From: Sideroxyarcus sp.
GTDB taxonomy: Bacteria; Pseudomonadota; Gammaproteobacteria; Burkholderiales; Gallionellaceae
Reading direction: 5' to 3'
Length of the DNA: 64,000 nt
NCBI GenBank assembly: GCA_030651895.1
Contig: JAUSBR010000017.1
Location: 19,869-83,868 of the forward strand
This document shows positions 53,661 to 63,851 of the stretch, one piece after another. A model generated the notes under the pieces. That model saw only the letters and a program-made list of their open reading frames with translations, was not told the origin of the DNA and ran no database searches. The stretch's first letter is position 1, and each line of letters begins with the position of its first letter. A program made the position numbers and the translations under genes.

Positions 53661-55835
53661 ATGAATCCATCCCTGCTTTCCGGCCTCAATCCCGAACAAC
53701 GCGCCGCCGTCGAACTCCCCGCCCAGTCCGCGCTCATCCTCGCCGGAGCGGGTAGCGGCAAGACCCGTGTGCTCACCACGCGCATCGCCTATCTCATCAG
53801 TACCGGACAGGTCTCGCCGCACGGCATCCTCGCGGTGACTTTCACCAACAAGGCGGCCAAGGAGATGGTCACGCGCTTGTCGGCGATGCTGCCGATCAAC
53901 ACGCGCGGCATGTGGATCGGCACCTTCCACGGCCTGTGCAACCGCATGCTGCGCGCGCACTACCGCGAGGCGAACCTGCCGCAGACCTTCCAGATCCTCG
54001 ATTCCGGCGACCAGCTCTCCGCCATCAAGCGCCTGATGAAGGCGATGAACGTGGATGACGAGAAATACCCGCCGCGCGAGATGCAGAACTTCATCAGCGG
54101 CCGCAAGGAAGAAGGTCTTCGCGCGAGCGAGGTGGAAGCCTACGACCCCTACACGCGGCGCAAGGTGGAGGTCTTCGCCGAATATGACGCGCAGTGCCAG
54201 CGCGAAGGGGTGGTGGATTTCTCCGAACTGTTGTTGCGCTGCTACGAGCTGCTGTCGAGAAATGCGGCGTTGCGCGAGCACTATCAGGAGCGCTTCAAGC
54301 ACATCCTGGTGGATGAGTTCCAGGATACCAACCCTCTGCAATACCGCTGGCTGAAGCTGCTGGCCGGACAGAATAATGCCTTGTTCGCAGTGGGTGACGA
54401 CGACCAGTCCATCTACGCCTTCCGCGGCGCCAACGTCGGCAACATGCAGGAGCTGCTGCGCGACTTCCATGTCGAGAACGTCATTAAGCTGGAGCAGAAC
54501 TACCGCTCTCACGGCAACATTCTCGAAGCCGCCAACGCGCTCATTCAAAATAACCGCAACCGCCTCGGCAAGAACCTGTGGACCGATGCCGACAAGGGCG
54601 AGCAGATCCGCGTGTACGAGGCGGGTACCGATGTAGACGAGGCGGCCTTCATCGTCGACGAGATCAAACAGCTCAACCGCGAGGGCGTGCGGCTTTCCGA
54701 GATGGCGCTGTTGTATCGCTCCAATGCACAGTCGCGAGTGCTGGAACATTCGCTGGTGTCGGGCGGATTGTCCTATCGCGTCTATGGCGGCCTGCGCTTC
54801 TTCGAGCGGCAGGAGATCAAGCACACGATGGCTTATCTGCGTCTGATGGAGAACACCGACGACGACAACGCGCTGCTGCGCATCATCAACTTCCCCACGC
54901 GCGGCATCGGCGCGCGCAGCATCGAGCAGTTGCAGGAATCCGCCAAGATGAACAACACCACGCTGTGGGATGCGGCGGCGCGTGCGGGCGGCAAGGTCAC
55001 GGCCTTCGTCGGACTGATCGAATCCTTGCGCAACGGCACGCAGAACCTGCCGCTGCCCGAGATCGTCGAGCATGTGCTGCAGCACAGCGGGCTGGTCACG
55101 CACTATGAGACCGAGAAGGCTTCGGTATCCAAGCGGCGCGAGGCGGAAGAGCGGCTGGAGAACCTCAACGAACTCATCAACTCGGCCACGCTGTTCGTGC
55201 ACGAGAACGAGGACGACAGCCTCACCGCCTTCCTCACCCACGCCACGCTGGAGTCGGGCGAACACCAGGCGGGCGACAGCGAGGACGCGCTGCATCTGAT
55301 GACCGTGCATTCGGCCAAGGGTCTGGAGTTCCATACCGTGTTCATTACCGGGCTGGAAGAGAGTCTGTTCCCGCACCAGAACAGCATCGACAACGGCGAT
55401 CTCGACGAGGAACGCCGCCTGATGTACGTGGCGATCACCCGCGCGCGCCGCCGCCTGTACCTCACCTTCGCGCAGAGCCGCATGCTGCACGGGCAGACGC
55501 ACTACAGTGCAGCGTCGAGTTTCCTGCGCGAACTGCCGGAAGAGTTGCTGCACTGGCTGACGCCGCGGGTGAGCGCGCGCAAGACTTTCCACACCAGCGC
55601 GTATGAGACCAGCAGTTACGCCAAGGCATTCGCTGCCAGTCCGGCTGCGCCCATACCGCATGTTTCGCCCGATTCGATATGGCGCATCGGCCAGCGCGTG
55701 TTCCACCAGAAATTCGGCGAGGGTGTGGTGACGGACACCGAAGGCGGCGGCAGCGACGGCCGCGTGCAGGTCAATTTCAAACGCGCGGGCAGCAAGTGGC
55801 TCGCGCTCGAATATGCCAAGCTCGAAGCTATCTGA
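53661..55835 (+). CDS. uvrD: UvrD/Rep-family DNA helicase
   Basis: LNPEQRAAVE...LILAGAGSGKTRVLTTRIAYLI; VDEFQDTNPLQYRW; start at 53661. Confidence 0.94.
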   Translation: MNPSLLSGLNPEQRAAVELPAQSALILAGAGSGKTRVLTTRIAYLISTGQVSPHGILAVTFTNKAAKEMVTRLSAMLPINTRGMWIGTFHGLCNRMLRAHYREANLPQTFQILDSGDQLSAIKRLMKAMNVDDEKYPPREMQNFISGRKEEGLRASEVEAYDPYTRRKVEVFAEYDAQCQREGVVDFSELLLRCYELLSRNAALREHYQERFKHILVDEFQDTNPLQYRWLKLLAGQNNALFAVGDDDQSIYAFRGANVGNMQELLRDFHVENVIKLEQNYRSHGNILEAANALIQNNRNRLGKNLWTDADKGEQIRVYEAGTDVDEAAFIVDEIKQLNREGVRLSEMALLYRSNAQSRVLEHSLVSGGLSYRVYGGLRFFERQEIKHTMAYLRLMENTDDDNALLRIINFPTRGIGARSIEQLQESAKMNNTTLWDAAARAGGKVTAFVGLIESLRNGTQNLPLPEIVEHVLQHSGLVTHYETEKASVSKRREAEERLENLNELINSATLFVHENEDDSLTAFLTHATLESGEHQAGDSEDALHLMTVHSAKGLEFHTVFITGLEESLFPHQNSIDNGDLDEERRLMYVAITRARRRLYLTFAQSRMLHGQTHYSAASSFLRELPEELLHWLTPRVSARKTFHTSAYETSSYAKAFAASPAAPIPHVSPDSIWRIGQRVFHQKFGEGVVTDTEGGGSDGRVQVNFKRAGSKWLALEYAKLEAI

Positions 55836-56277
55836 TGCCGTTCCGGACGAGTGCTTGCGTCTGCTGGTCGAGAGCTACCACAGGCTGACGGGAAAACAGC
55901 TGCTCGAAGGTGTACCTGTGGATATCGCCGCTTTGCGCATCGCCGTGTGGAATGCGCCACGCGCCATCGTGGCGCACGGCACCGAAGACGACCCGCTCTT
56001 CTTTTACGGCAACCGTCTGGCGCTGCAGTTGTTCGAGATGAGTTTCGCGGAATTCACGCAGCTGCCTTCGCGCCTTTCCGCCGAGCCACTGGCGCAGGAG
56101 GCGCGCGAGAAACTGCTGGCGAAGGTCACGCAGCAGGGCTATGTCGACAACTACTCGGGCTTGCGCATCGCCAGCAGCGGCAGGCGCTTCATGATCACGG
56201 ACTGCACGGTGTGGAATCTCGCCGACGAACAGGGCGGCTATCACGGTCAGGCGGCGGTGTTCGTCGCTGCGCCTTGA
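55834..56277 (+). CDS. MEKHLA-domain protein
   Basis: DPLFFYGNRLALQLFEMSFAEFTQLPSRLSAEP...YSGLRIASSGRRFMITDCTVWNLADEQG; start uncertain (ORF open from 55813). Confidence 0.8.
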   Translation, partial: DAVPDECLRLLVESYHRLTGKQLLEGVPVDIAALRIAVWNAPRAIVAHGTEDDPLFFYGNRLALQLFEMSFAEFTQLPSRLSAEPLAQEAREKLLAKVTQQGYVDNYSGLRIASSGRRFMITDCTVWNLADEQGGYHGQAAVFVAAP

Positions 56278-56328
56278 AGTATTGGAAACAGTAAGGCAAG
56301 ACTCGATCAATCAACGGAGGAACGAATC

Positions 56329-56679
56329 ATGAGCAAATCATTCAAGGAACTCATCCAGCACCTGAATCCGCCACTGGCGACTTTCCGCAAGGAAGCGGCG
56401 GCCACCATGACCGGCTTCGACGCGATGTCGAAGGCGGCGATGACTGCGGGTGTGATCTCGGCGCTGGACAAGGAACTGATCGCCACCGCCATCGCTGTGG
56501 CAACGCGTTGCGAAGGCTGCATCGCCTACCACGTGCGGACGCTGGTGCGGCTGGGCGCCACCCGCGAACAGCTCAACGAGATGCTGGCTGTCGCGGTGTA
56601 CATGGGCGGCGGTCCCTCGCTGATGTATGCGGGCGAGGTGATGCACGCCTTTGAGGAATTCTCCCAGCCGACCGATTAG
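56329..56679 (+). CDS. Carboxymuconolactone decarboxylase / AhpD-like protein
   Basis: ATRCEGCIAYHVRTLVRLGATREQLNEMLAVAVYMGGGPSLMYAGEV. Confidence 0.93.
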   Translation: MSKSFKELIQHLNPPLATFRKEAAATMTGFDAMSKAAMTAGVISALDKELIATAIAVATRCEGCIAYHVRTLVRLGATREQLNEMLAVAVYMGGGPSLMYAGEVMHAFEEFSQPTD

Positions 56680-57170
56680 GCGGCAGGTGCCGGGAACTTG
56701 GCGGCCAGTTTGTCCGGCACTTCGCGTTTCGCGGCCTGGGCAAAGGAGCCGAATTCCATCACCGCGGTGACCAACACCATGATCACCGTTGGCATCAGCG
56801 CGACGCGCGTGAGTGCGGTCCAGATGATGTGGCTCATGTTGTGGTCCTTGGTCGAGATGCTGATCAGCCAGGCCAGGAAGATCAGTGTCGCCGAGACTGC
56901 ATAAGCCAGCATCAGCAGCTTGCAACGCCCGAAGCTGATCTTCCAGTGCATGTCCACGAACCAGGTGGTGGTCTTCTTGCTGCGCAGATAGATCCAGGCG
57001 ATGAGCGCCCCCGAGCAGAGCAGCGGGATGAGCAAACCCACCATGCCTATCTTCAACGCCAGTATCGCGGGCGTCATCAGCAGATCGAACAGGAATACGC
57101 CCGAGATGAACAGGTTGTGGGGGGCTTGCGCTTTCTTGACTTCCTCCGGTGTGGCATTTTCGTAACGCAT
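56676..57170 (-). CDS. Hypothetical multi-TM membrane protein
   Basis: ORF with four hydrophobic segments; ends 4 nt inside the convergent AhpD-like gene. Confidence 0.7.
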   Translation of the reverse strand: MRYENATPEEVKKAQAPHNLFISGVFLFDLLMTPAILALKIGMVGLLIPLLCSGALIAWIYLRSKKTTTWFVDMHWKISFGRCKLLMLAYAVSATLIFLAWLISISTKDHNMSHIIWTALTRVALMPTVIMVLVTAVMEFGSFAQAAKREVPDKLAAKFPAPAA

Positions 57171-57185
57171 GATGAAGCTCCAATA

Positions 57186-57932
57186 TTATTGAGAAACTGG
57201 TGTCTCCTCGGCGATCTCATCGGGGAGAGGAAAGATGTCGCTGTAGCACGCGTAGAGCGAGGTGACCATCACCGGGATCAGAATGATCCAGCCCAGCATC
57301 ATGGGCACTGTCGCGACGATGGCCAGCAGGATGAACACCAAGCCGTAGACGAACATCGCGCCGATGTTGCGGAAGAAGGCGCGCAGGCTAAGTTTCATCG
57401 CCTCGAAAGGCGAGAGACGGTTGAAGTACACCAGCATGGGCGCGAACTGTGCCGCCATCATCAGCACCGAGAACAGCACAAGGCCCACCAGAATGGCGAT
57501 GCCTGCGCCCGCAAAGGCATCGAAGATCACCTGCGGATCCTGTGGCGGCGTATCGCTGGTCATGATGCCGATCAGCGCCGACGCGCCCATGCCGATCATC
57601 AGCCCCAGAATGAGGAACTGCCCGAGCAGTGTCAGACCACCCACGGTGACCAGCTGCGTTGTGAACTGGCGGAAGCCGCTGAACAGGTGCGCGAGTTCGA
57701 GTTCTTCGCCACGGTCCAATGCGCGGCAGCCTGACATCAGTCCCGCCATGACGACCGGTCCGAGCAGCGTCGCCAGGGGTTGGCCCACGGTCGGGATGGA
57801 TGACAGCAGCACGGCGCCGCCAAAGGCGATCAGCAGCAATACCAGCCACAGCACGGGCGACTTGGTGAACAATGCCCAGCCCTGTTTGATCCACATCCAT
57901 CCGCGTTCTGCTGCTACATGGTTCACTTCCAT
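57186..57932 (-). CDS. BPSS1780-like integral membrane protein
   Basis: GWMWIKQGWALFTKSPVLWLVLLLIAF...VVMAGLMSGCRALDRGEELELAHLFSGF. Confidence 0.8.
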   Translation of the reverse strand: MEVNHVAAERGWMWIKQGWALFTKSPVLWLVLLLIAFGGAVLLSSIPTVGQPLATLLGPVVMAGLMSGCRALDRGEELELAHLFSGFRQFTTQLVTVGGLTLLGQFLILGLMIGMGASALIGIMTSDTPPQDPQVIFDAFAGAGIAILVGLVLFSVLMMAAQFAPMLVYFNRLSPFEAMKLSLRAFFRNIGAMFVYGLVFILLAIVATVPMMLGWIILIPVMVTSLYACYSDIFPLPDEIAEETPVSQ

Positions 57933-57941
57933 AATGCCTCC

Positions 57942-58883
57942 TTATAGCCAGACAGGCCGGGCTGTTGCGATGTGGTTCTGCAAGATACGTTTGAACTGTT
58001 CCGGGTCGTGCGGTTTCACCATCTCCGCATCGCGTGGCAGGTGCAGGTCGTACAGGCGCGAGATCCAGAAACGCAATGCCGCCACGCGCAGTGCCAGTGG
58101 CCATACCTCGGCCTCTTTCGCCGTGAACGGTCTGGCGCTGTGGTAGGCGCGCAGCATGGCGCGCGCGCGTTCCGCATCCAGTTTGCCGTCGGCGCCCATG
58201 CACCAGTCGTTCGCGGTGATGGCCACATCGTAGAGCAGGTTGCCGGTGCAGGCGAAATAGAAATCGATCAGGCCGCCGACACGCTCGTCTTCCATCAGCA
58301 CGTTGTCGCGGAACAGGTCGGCATGGATGACGCCGCGCGGGATATCGCTCAGCGTGTTCTTCGCGTGCAGTTCGACCTCGCTCTCCAGCAGTGCGGCATC
58401 CTGCGCGGAAAGGAACTTCTTCACCTGCTGCGATGCCTCGAAACGCCAGGCGGAACCACGCGGGTTGAGCATCACATCGCCGAAGCTCTGTCCGGCGCTG
58501 TGCATCTGCCCCAGCATCGCGCCGACCGCCGCGCATTGCGCTACGGTCGGCTGCGTGACGGATTTGCCGGAAAGACGGCTGACGATACAGGCGGGCTTGC
58601 CGTTCAGCTCGCCAAGAAAACGGTTGTGGCGGTCCGCCACCGGCGCCGGGCAGGGGATGCCGTGACGCGCAAGGTGCGACATCAGGTTGAGATAGAACGG
58701 CAGATCGTCGGCAGTGAGCTTCTCGAACAGCGTCAGCACGAAACGACCGTTGCCGGTGGTGACGAAATAATTGGTGTTCTCGATACCGGCGGGGATGCCC
58801 TGCAGTTCGAGCAGCTCACCCAGCGAATAATTGGCGAGCCAGGCGGCGATGTCCGCCTCGGAAACACTTGTGAATACAGCCAT
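57942..58883 (-). CDS. thrB: Homoserine kinase (APH-fold, ThrB type II)
   Basis: MAVFTSVSEADIAAWLANYSLGELLELQGIPAGIENTNYFVTTGNGRFVLTLFEKLTADDLPFYLNLMSHLARHGIPCPAPV. Confidence 0.94.
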   Translation of the reverse strand: MAVFTSVSEADIAAWLANYSLGELLELQGIPAGIENTNYFVTTGNGRFVLTLFEKLTADDLPFYLNLMSHLARHGIPCPAPVADRHNRFLGELNGKPACIVSRLSGKSVTQPTVAQCAAVGAMLGQMHSAGQSFGDVMLNPRGSAWRFEASQQVKKFLSAQDAALLESEVELHAKNTLSDIPRGVIHADLFRDNVLMEDERVGGLIDFYFACTGNLLYDVAITANDWCMGADGKLDAERARAMLRAYHSARPFTAKEAEVWPLALRVAALRFWISRLYDLHLPRDAEMVKPHDPEQFKRILQNHIATARPVWL

Positions 58884-58895
58884 GCAGCTTCTCGA

Positions 58896-59225
58896 TCAAA
58901 AACGTTTGATGATCCAGCGCGGTACGCGCAGGCCGGAGTCCATGCTTTCCTGGCGCGCGAACTTGCCGTCGCCCTTGTCGTCCACCAGGTAATAAGGTGC
59001 GCCGACCTTGGGAATGACTTTGATCATGTAGAGCTTGCCGTTGGCGCGGTACTCCTCCACGGTCAGGTCGGCCTGCTTGGTGATGGTCACCTGCGGCGCA
59101 TCGAGGTCCTCGTCCGTACTCATCGGGGGCGGGGGCGGCGGCTCCATCCTGGCGGGCGAGTCCGGCTGTGCGGCAAAGGCGCTGCAGCTCAGGCAGAGCA
59201 GGGCGAAAAATGAGATGGGGCGCAT
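58896..59225 (-). CDS. DUF2782-family exported protein
   Basis: Signal peptide; EPQVTIT-like, EEYRANGKLYMIKVIPKVGAPYYLVDDKGDGKF; position next to thrB. Confidence 0.82.
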   Translation of the reverse strand: MRPISFFALLCLSCSAFAAQPDSPARMEPPPPPPMSTDEDLDAPQVTITKQADLTVEEYRANGKLYMIKVIPKVGAPYYLVDDKGDGKFARQESMDSGLRVPRWIIKRF

Positions 59226-59271
59226 GATGTTTTCCGGTTGGAATGGATAGGGGGATTCTATCTGATAAGTA

Positions 59272-59988
59272 TCAGAGATTGAGTTGCAACTCGCGTTCCG
59301 CGGCGGAAGGCTCGAAACCGCGCGTCTCGTAGTGTTTGAAGATGGCGTCGACCACCTGCTCCGGGTCGTCGAGCACCTTGATCAGTTCCAGGTCATTGGC
59401 GCCGATCATCTTTTCTTCCAGCAGACTGGATTTGATCCAATCCACCATGCCGCCCCAGAACTTGCTGCCGACCAGAATGATGGGCATCTTGCGTGTCTTG
59501 CCGGTCTGTACCAGCGTCAGCGCCTCCATCAGCTCGTCCAGCGTGCCAAAGCCGCCGGGCATCACCACATAGGCGCTGGCGAACTTCACGAACATCACCT
59601 TGCGCGTGAAGAAGTGATGGAAGGTCTGGCTGATGTTCTGGTAGGGATTGTTGTGCTGCTCGTGCGGCAACTGGATGTTGAGGCCCACGCTGGGCGACTT
59701 GCCGTAGAACGCGCCCTTGTTGGCCGCTTCCATGATGCCGGGACCGCCGCCCGAGATGACCGCGAAACCGGCATCGGAGAGCAGGCGCGCGATCTCCTCG
59801 GTGAGCTTGTAATAGGGATGGTCGTGCGGCGTGCGCGCGCTGCCGAAGATGCTGACTGCCGGGTGGATATTGTTCAGACGTTCGGTCGCCGAGACGAATT
59901 CTGACATAATGCCGAACACCCGCCAGGACTCCTTCGAATGCATCAATTCCGGCGATTGCGCGGGCGGAAGTTTCATATCGTTGTTCAT
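59272..59988 (-). CDS. LOG-family (TIGR00730-type) Rossmann-fold protein
   Basis: SIFGSARTPHDHPYYKLTEEIARLLSDAGFAVISGGGPGIMEAANKGAF; VMPGGFGTLDELMEALTLVQTGK. Confidence 0.94.
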   Translation of the reverse strand: MNNDMKLPPAQSPELMHSKESWRVFGIMSEFVSATERLNNIHPAVSIFGSARTPHDHPYYKLTEEIARLLSDAGFAVISGGGPGIMEAANKGAFYGKSPSVGLNIQLPHEQHNNPYQNISQTFHHFFTRKVMFVKFASAYVVMPGGFGTLDELMEALTLVQTGKTRKMPIILVGSKFWGGMVDWIKSSLLEEKMIGANDLELIKVLDDPEQVVDAIFKHYETRGFEPSAAERELQLNL

Positions 59989-60005
59989 CTCGGACCTCTA
60001 AAAGA

Positions 60006-62735
60006 ATGAAGACTTTATTGCTGGTAGACGGTTCGTCATATTTATATCGCGCATTCCACGCCATGCCGGATCTGCGCAGCCCGCAAGGCGAGCCCACCGG
60101 AGCGATTCAGGGCGTGCTCAACATGCTGCGCCGTCTGCGCGCCGATTACCCGGCGGATTATAGCGCCTGCGTGTTCGATGCAAAGGGCAAAACATTCCGC
60201 GACGACTGGTATCCCGAATACAAAGCCAACCGCCCTTCAATGCCGGATGACCTGCGCGCGCAGATCGAACCGCTGCACGAAGTGGTGGCGGCGGCAGGCT
60301 GGAATATCCTGATGATAGACGGGGTCGAGGCGGACGACGTCATCGGCACCCTGGCGCGGCAAGCCTCGCACAACGGCGCGCGCTGCATCATCTCCACCGG
60401 CGACAAGGACCTCACACAACTGGTCGATGAACGCGTGCTGTGGGTCAACACCATGAGCGAAGAGAAGCTCGACATCGCGGGCGTCACGGCCAAGTTCGGC
60501 GTGCCGCCCGAACGCATCGTCGATTACCTCGCGCTGGTCGGCGACACCGTGGACAACGTGCCCGGCGTGAACAAATGCGGCCCCAAGACCGCCGTCAAAT
60601 GGCTTGCCGAATACGGCACGCTGGACAACCTGATCGCACATGCCGCCGAGGTGAAAGGGGCTGTCGGCGAAAACCTGCGCACCGCGCTGGAATGGCTGCC
60701 GATGGGCAAGCAACTGGTCACGGTGAAATGCGATGTGCCGTTGGACAAACGCTTCGACGAACTGGTTGCGCCGGCTGCCGATACCGAAAAACTGAAAGCC
60801 CTGTACGAACGCTTCGGTTTCCGCAGCCTGATGCGCGAACTCACGGGTGAAACGCCCGCAAAGAAAGAGCGTGCATCTGTCACTGTGGACCAGCGCCAAT
60901 TCGAACAGGCCGCTTTGCCCTCCACCGTCAACGACACCTCCAACTACGAAGCCATCCTCACCGACGCCCAGCTTGATACCTGGCTGGAAAAACTCATGGC
61001 CGCACCGCTGGTGAGCATCGACACCGAAACCACCGGTCTGGACGAAATGACCGCGCAACTGGTCGGCATCTCCTTCAGTATTGAAGCACACCAGGCCGCC
61101 TACCTGCCGCTGGCGCACCACTATCCCGGCGCACCCGACCAACTCGGTCGCGACCATGCATTAAAGAAACTCAAGCACTGGCTCGAAAGTCCAACCCACA
61201 AGAAACTCGGCCAGAACCTCAAATACGACCAGCACATCTTCGCCAATCACGGCATCGCCTTCGCGGGCATCGCCGAAGACACACTGCTGCAATCCTACGT
61301 GCTTGAATCGCACAAGCCGCACGAGATGGGCAACCTAGCGCTGCGCCACCTCGGCCTCTCCACCGTCAGCTACACCGACGTGGTGGGCAAGGGCGCCAAA
61401 CAGATTGGCTTCGACCAGGTCGATCTGGGAACGGCGACGAAATATGCGGCGGAAGATGCCGACATCACCCTGCAACTGCACCAGACCCTGTCGCCACAAC
61501 TGCAGGGAAGATTGGTCGAGGTCTATCGCGACATCGAGATGCCGGTGCGCGAAGTATTGTTCAAGATGGAACGCAACGGCGTGCTCATCGACAGCACCAT
61601 GCTGGGCCGGCAGAGCCATGAATTGGGCGAAAAGATTATGGCCATCGAGAAGCAAGCCTACGAACTGGCCGGGCAGCCGTTCAACCTGGCCTCGCCCAAG
61701 CAGTTGCAGGAGATCCTGTTCGACAAGCTCGGCATCCCTTCCAAGAAGAAGACCGCAACCGGTTCGCGTTCGACCGACGAAGAAGTGCTGCAGGAACTCG
61801 CTCTCGACTATCCGCTGCCCAAGATCCTGCTTGAGCACCGTGGCATGTCCAAACTCAAATCCACCTACACCGACAAACTGCCGCAGATGGTGAATCGCAA
61901 CACAGGCCGCGTGCACACCAGCTACTCGCAGGCCGTGGCCGTCACCGGCCGTCTGGCGTCGAGCGATCCCAACCTGCAGAACATCCCCATCCGCACACCC
62001 GAAGGCCGCCGCATCCGCGAAGCCTTCATCGCGGCACCCGGTAGCCGCATCGTCTCCGCCGACTATTCGCAGATCGAGCTGCGCATCATGGCCCACCTCT
62101 CCGGCGATGCAGGCCTGCTCAAGGCCTTTGCTGCCGGAGAAGACATCCACCGCGCCACCGCTGCCGAAGTGTTCAATGTCGCCCTCGAGGCAGTCAGCAG
62201 CGAACAGCGCCGCTACGCCAAGGTCATCAACTTCGGTTTGATCTACGGCATGTCGGTGTTCGGTCTGGCTTCGCAGCTCAATGTTGAACGTTCCGCCGCT
62301 CAGCAATACCTCGACCTCTACTTCGCACGCTATTCCGGGGTGAAAAGCTATATGGAAAGCACGCGCGAACAGGCCAGGGCGCAGGGCTTCGTTGAGACCT
62401 GGTTCGGTCGTCGATTGTGGTTGCCGGAGATCAACGGCGCCAACGGCATGCGACGCCAGGCTGCCGAGCGCGCTGCCATCAATGCGCCGATGCAGGGTAC
62501 TGCGGCCGACTTGATCAAACTGGCGATGATTGCAGTACAGGATTGGCTGGAGAAAGAGAAGTTACAGACCAAGCTCATCATGCAGGTGCACGATGAATTG
62601 GTGCTGGAAGTGCCGCAGGGGGAATTGGCGCTGGTGAAAGAGAAAGTGCGCGAGTTGATGTGTAATGTGGCTGAACTGAAAGTGCCGCTGGAGGTGGGGT
62701 TGGGTGAGGGCGGGAATTGGGATGAAGCGCACTAA
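60006..62735 (+). CDS. polA: DNA polymerase I
   Basis: KTLLLVDGSSYLYRAFHAMPDLRSPQGEPTGAIQGVLNMLRRL; DYSQIELRIMAHLSGD; MQVHDELVLEVP. Confidence 0.97.
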   Translation: MKTLLLVDGSSYLYRAFHAMPDLRSPQGEPTGAIQGVLNMLRRLRADYPADYSACVFDAKGKTFRDDWYPEYKANRPSMPDDLRAQIEPLHEVVAAAGWNILMIDGVEADDVIGTLARQASHNGARCIISTGDKDLTQLVDERVLWVNTMSEEKLDIAGVTAKFGVPPERIVDYLALVGDTVDNVPGVNKCGPKTAVKWLAEYGTLDNLIAHAAEVKGAVGENLRTALEWLPMGKQLVTVKCDVPLDKRFDELVAPAADTEKLKALYERFGFRSLMRELTGETPAKKERASVTVDQRQFEQAALPSTVNDTSNYEAILTDAQLDTWLEKLMAAPLVSIDTETTGLDEMTAQLVGISFSIEAHQAAYLPLAHHYPGAPDQLGRDHALKKLKHWLESPTHKKLGQNLKYDQHIFANHGIAFAGIAEDTLLQSYVLESHKPHEMGNLALRHLGLSTVSYTDVVGKGAKQIGFDQVDLGTATKYAAEDADITLQLHQTLSPQLQGRLVEVYRDIEMPVREVLFKMERNGVLIDSTMLGRQSHELGEKIMAIEKQAYELAGQPFNLASPKQLQEILFDKLGIPSKKKTATGSRSTDEEVLQELALDYPLPKILLEHRGMSKLKSTYTDKLPQMVNRNTGRVHTSYSQAVAVTGRLASSDPNLQNIPIRTPEGRRIREAFIAAPGSRIVSADYSQIELRIMAHLSGDAGLLKAFAAGEDIHRATAAEVFNVALEAVSSEQRRYAKVINFGLIYGMSVFGLASQLNVERSAAQQYLDLYFARYSGVKSYMESTREQARAQGFVETWFGRRLWLPEINGANGMRRQAAERAAINAPMQGTAADLIKLAMIAVQDWLEKEKLQTKLIMQVHDELVLEVPQGELALVKEKVRELMCNVAELKVPLEVGLGEGGNWDEAH

Positions 62736-62748
62736 GTAATCTATTGCC

Positions 62749-62780
62749 CGTTCGTCCTGAGCCTGTCGAAGGGTGAACGG
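62749..62780. repeat. REP-like element downstream of polA
   Basis: CGTTCGTCCTGAGCCTGTCGAAGGGTGAACGG. Confidence 0.75.
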
Positions 62781-62903
62781 ATTCAGCGCGCATTCCTCAA
62801 TTCAAACCCAACACCGTCGGGGGTAGCCCGACAGCTAGTCACTTTCTTTTGCTTCGCCAAAAAGAAAGTAACCAAAGAAAAGGCGACCCCGGTGCGCCGC
62901 CCC

Positions 62904-63060
62904 TTCGGGGTTCCCTGCGTTGCTCGACTGGTCAGGCCTCCTCATAAACTCGCACGACCCGCTGCGCGGTCACGTGCTCAAACATATTCGTCGGACTACC
63001 CCTGACCAGCCTGCGCTACTCGGCGGACGCACAGGGGAAGGAAAGGCGAAAGTCAAAACC
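62904..63060. repeat. Left copy of ~150-bp inverted repeat
   Basis: TTCGGGGTTCCCTGCGTTGCTCGACTGGTCAGGCCTCC...CAGGGGAAGGAAAGGCGAAAGTCAAAACC matches reverse complement of 63852-64000. Confidence 0.92.
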
Positions 63061-63158
63061 ACATGGTGGGCAGCAAGCTGCCCACCATAGTCAAAGCAAT
63101 TGAACTCCGGTACATTGAATCAAAATTACGATTTGATTAGCTTTAGGGATATTTAACT

Positions 63159-63764
63159 ATGTCTGACTCTGATTCGGCACTTTCATTTATTAGGCAGCGC
63201 AGAGATCTTTTTGTAATAAGTGCGCTGTTAAGTGTCTCGCAGCTTGCTCATTTTCGTGTGAACGAAACGTTGGCGTTGTTTGGCGCATCTATTACAGTTG
63301 GCAATCCACAAGTTCTTACTTTCTCCCTTTGGGTGCTTTGGGCATATTGGATGTTGCGCTATATCCAGTTTTTTCTCAGAGAAAAGGCCATAGATAAAAT
63401 AAGGAATGTAATTTTCGAGCGAGTAAAAACTCCATTGGCAAAAAGAGCTGCAATCTTATTTCAAAGAAATCATTCTATTAATGTCTTTCAGCCAATAGAT
63501 AGCAAAGTATCCCGGAACATCTGCATTGAGGCTGATGGAGGTATGCAAGTTGAGTTGCCGGTACGAGTTTTTGAAGGAATAAGAATACATTTGTATAACA
63601 ATAATGGCATGAACTATAGATATTTAGTGCCACGTGGTGAATATATTGGCTGCGTGTTTTTCAAGCTTCCCCATTTCGTTTTAATTGATACTGAATTTAC
63701 CGATTACATTTTTCCGTTTCTGTTTGCTATCACCCCATTGATCGTATTCCTATCTCAAAGTTAA
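63159..63764 (+). CDS. Hypothetical membrane protein bracketed by inverted repeats
   Basis: 201-aa ORF, AT-rich relative to neighbours, about 3 hydrophobic segments; no recognised family. Confidence 0.72.
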   Translation: MSDSDSALSFIRQRRDLFVISALLSVSQLAHFRVNETLALFGASITVGNPQVLTFSLWVLWAYWMLRYIQFFLREKAIDKIRNVIFERVKTPLAKRAAILFQRNHSINVFQPIDSKVSRNICIEADGGMQVELPVRVFEGIRIHLYNNNGMNYRYLVPRGEYIGCVFFKLPHFVLIDTEFTDYIFPFLFAITPLIVFLSQS

Positions 63765-63851
63765 CGCGCGCAGCCAGTGTAAGGTTCAATACGCCGTATG
63801 TTGTGGTGCAAGTTAAGCAGCGTGGCACGAAGTGCCCACGCAGTGGTCTCA

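Noticed and set aside
52272-55706. 1144-aa minus-strand ORF
   Set aside because: Antisense shadow of prkB, the MazG-like gene and uvrD; low-complexity H/R/V/L/Q-rich translation without a fold signature. High-GC codon bias keeps the opposite frame open.
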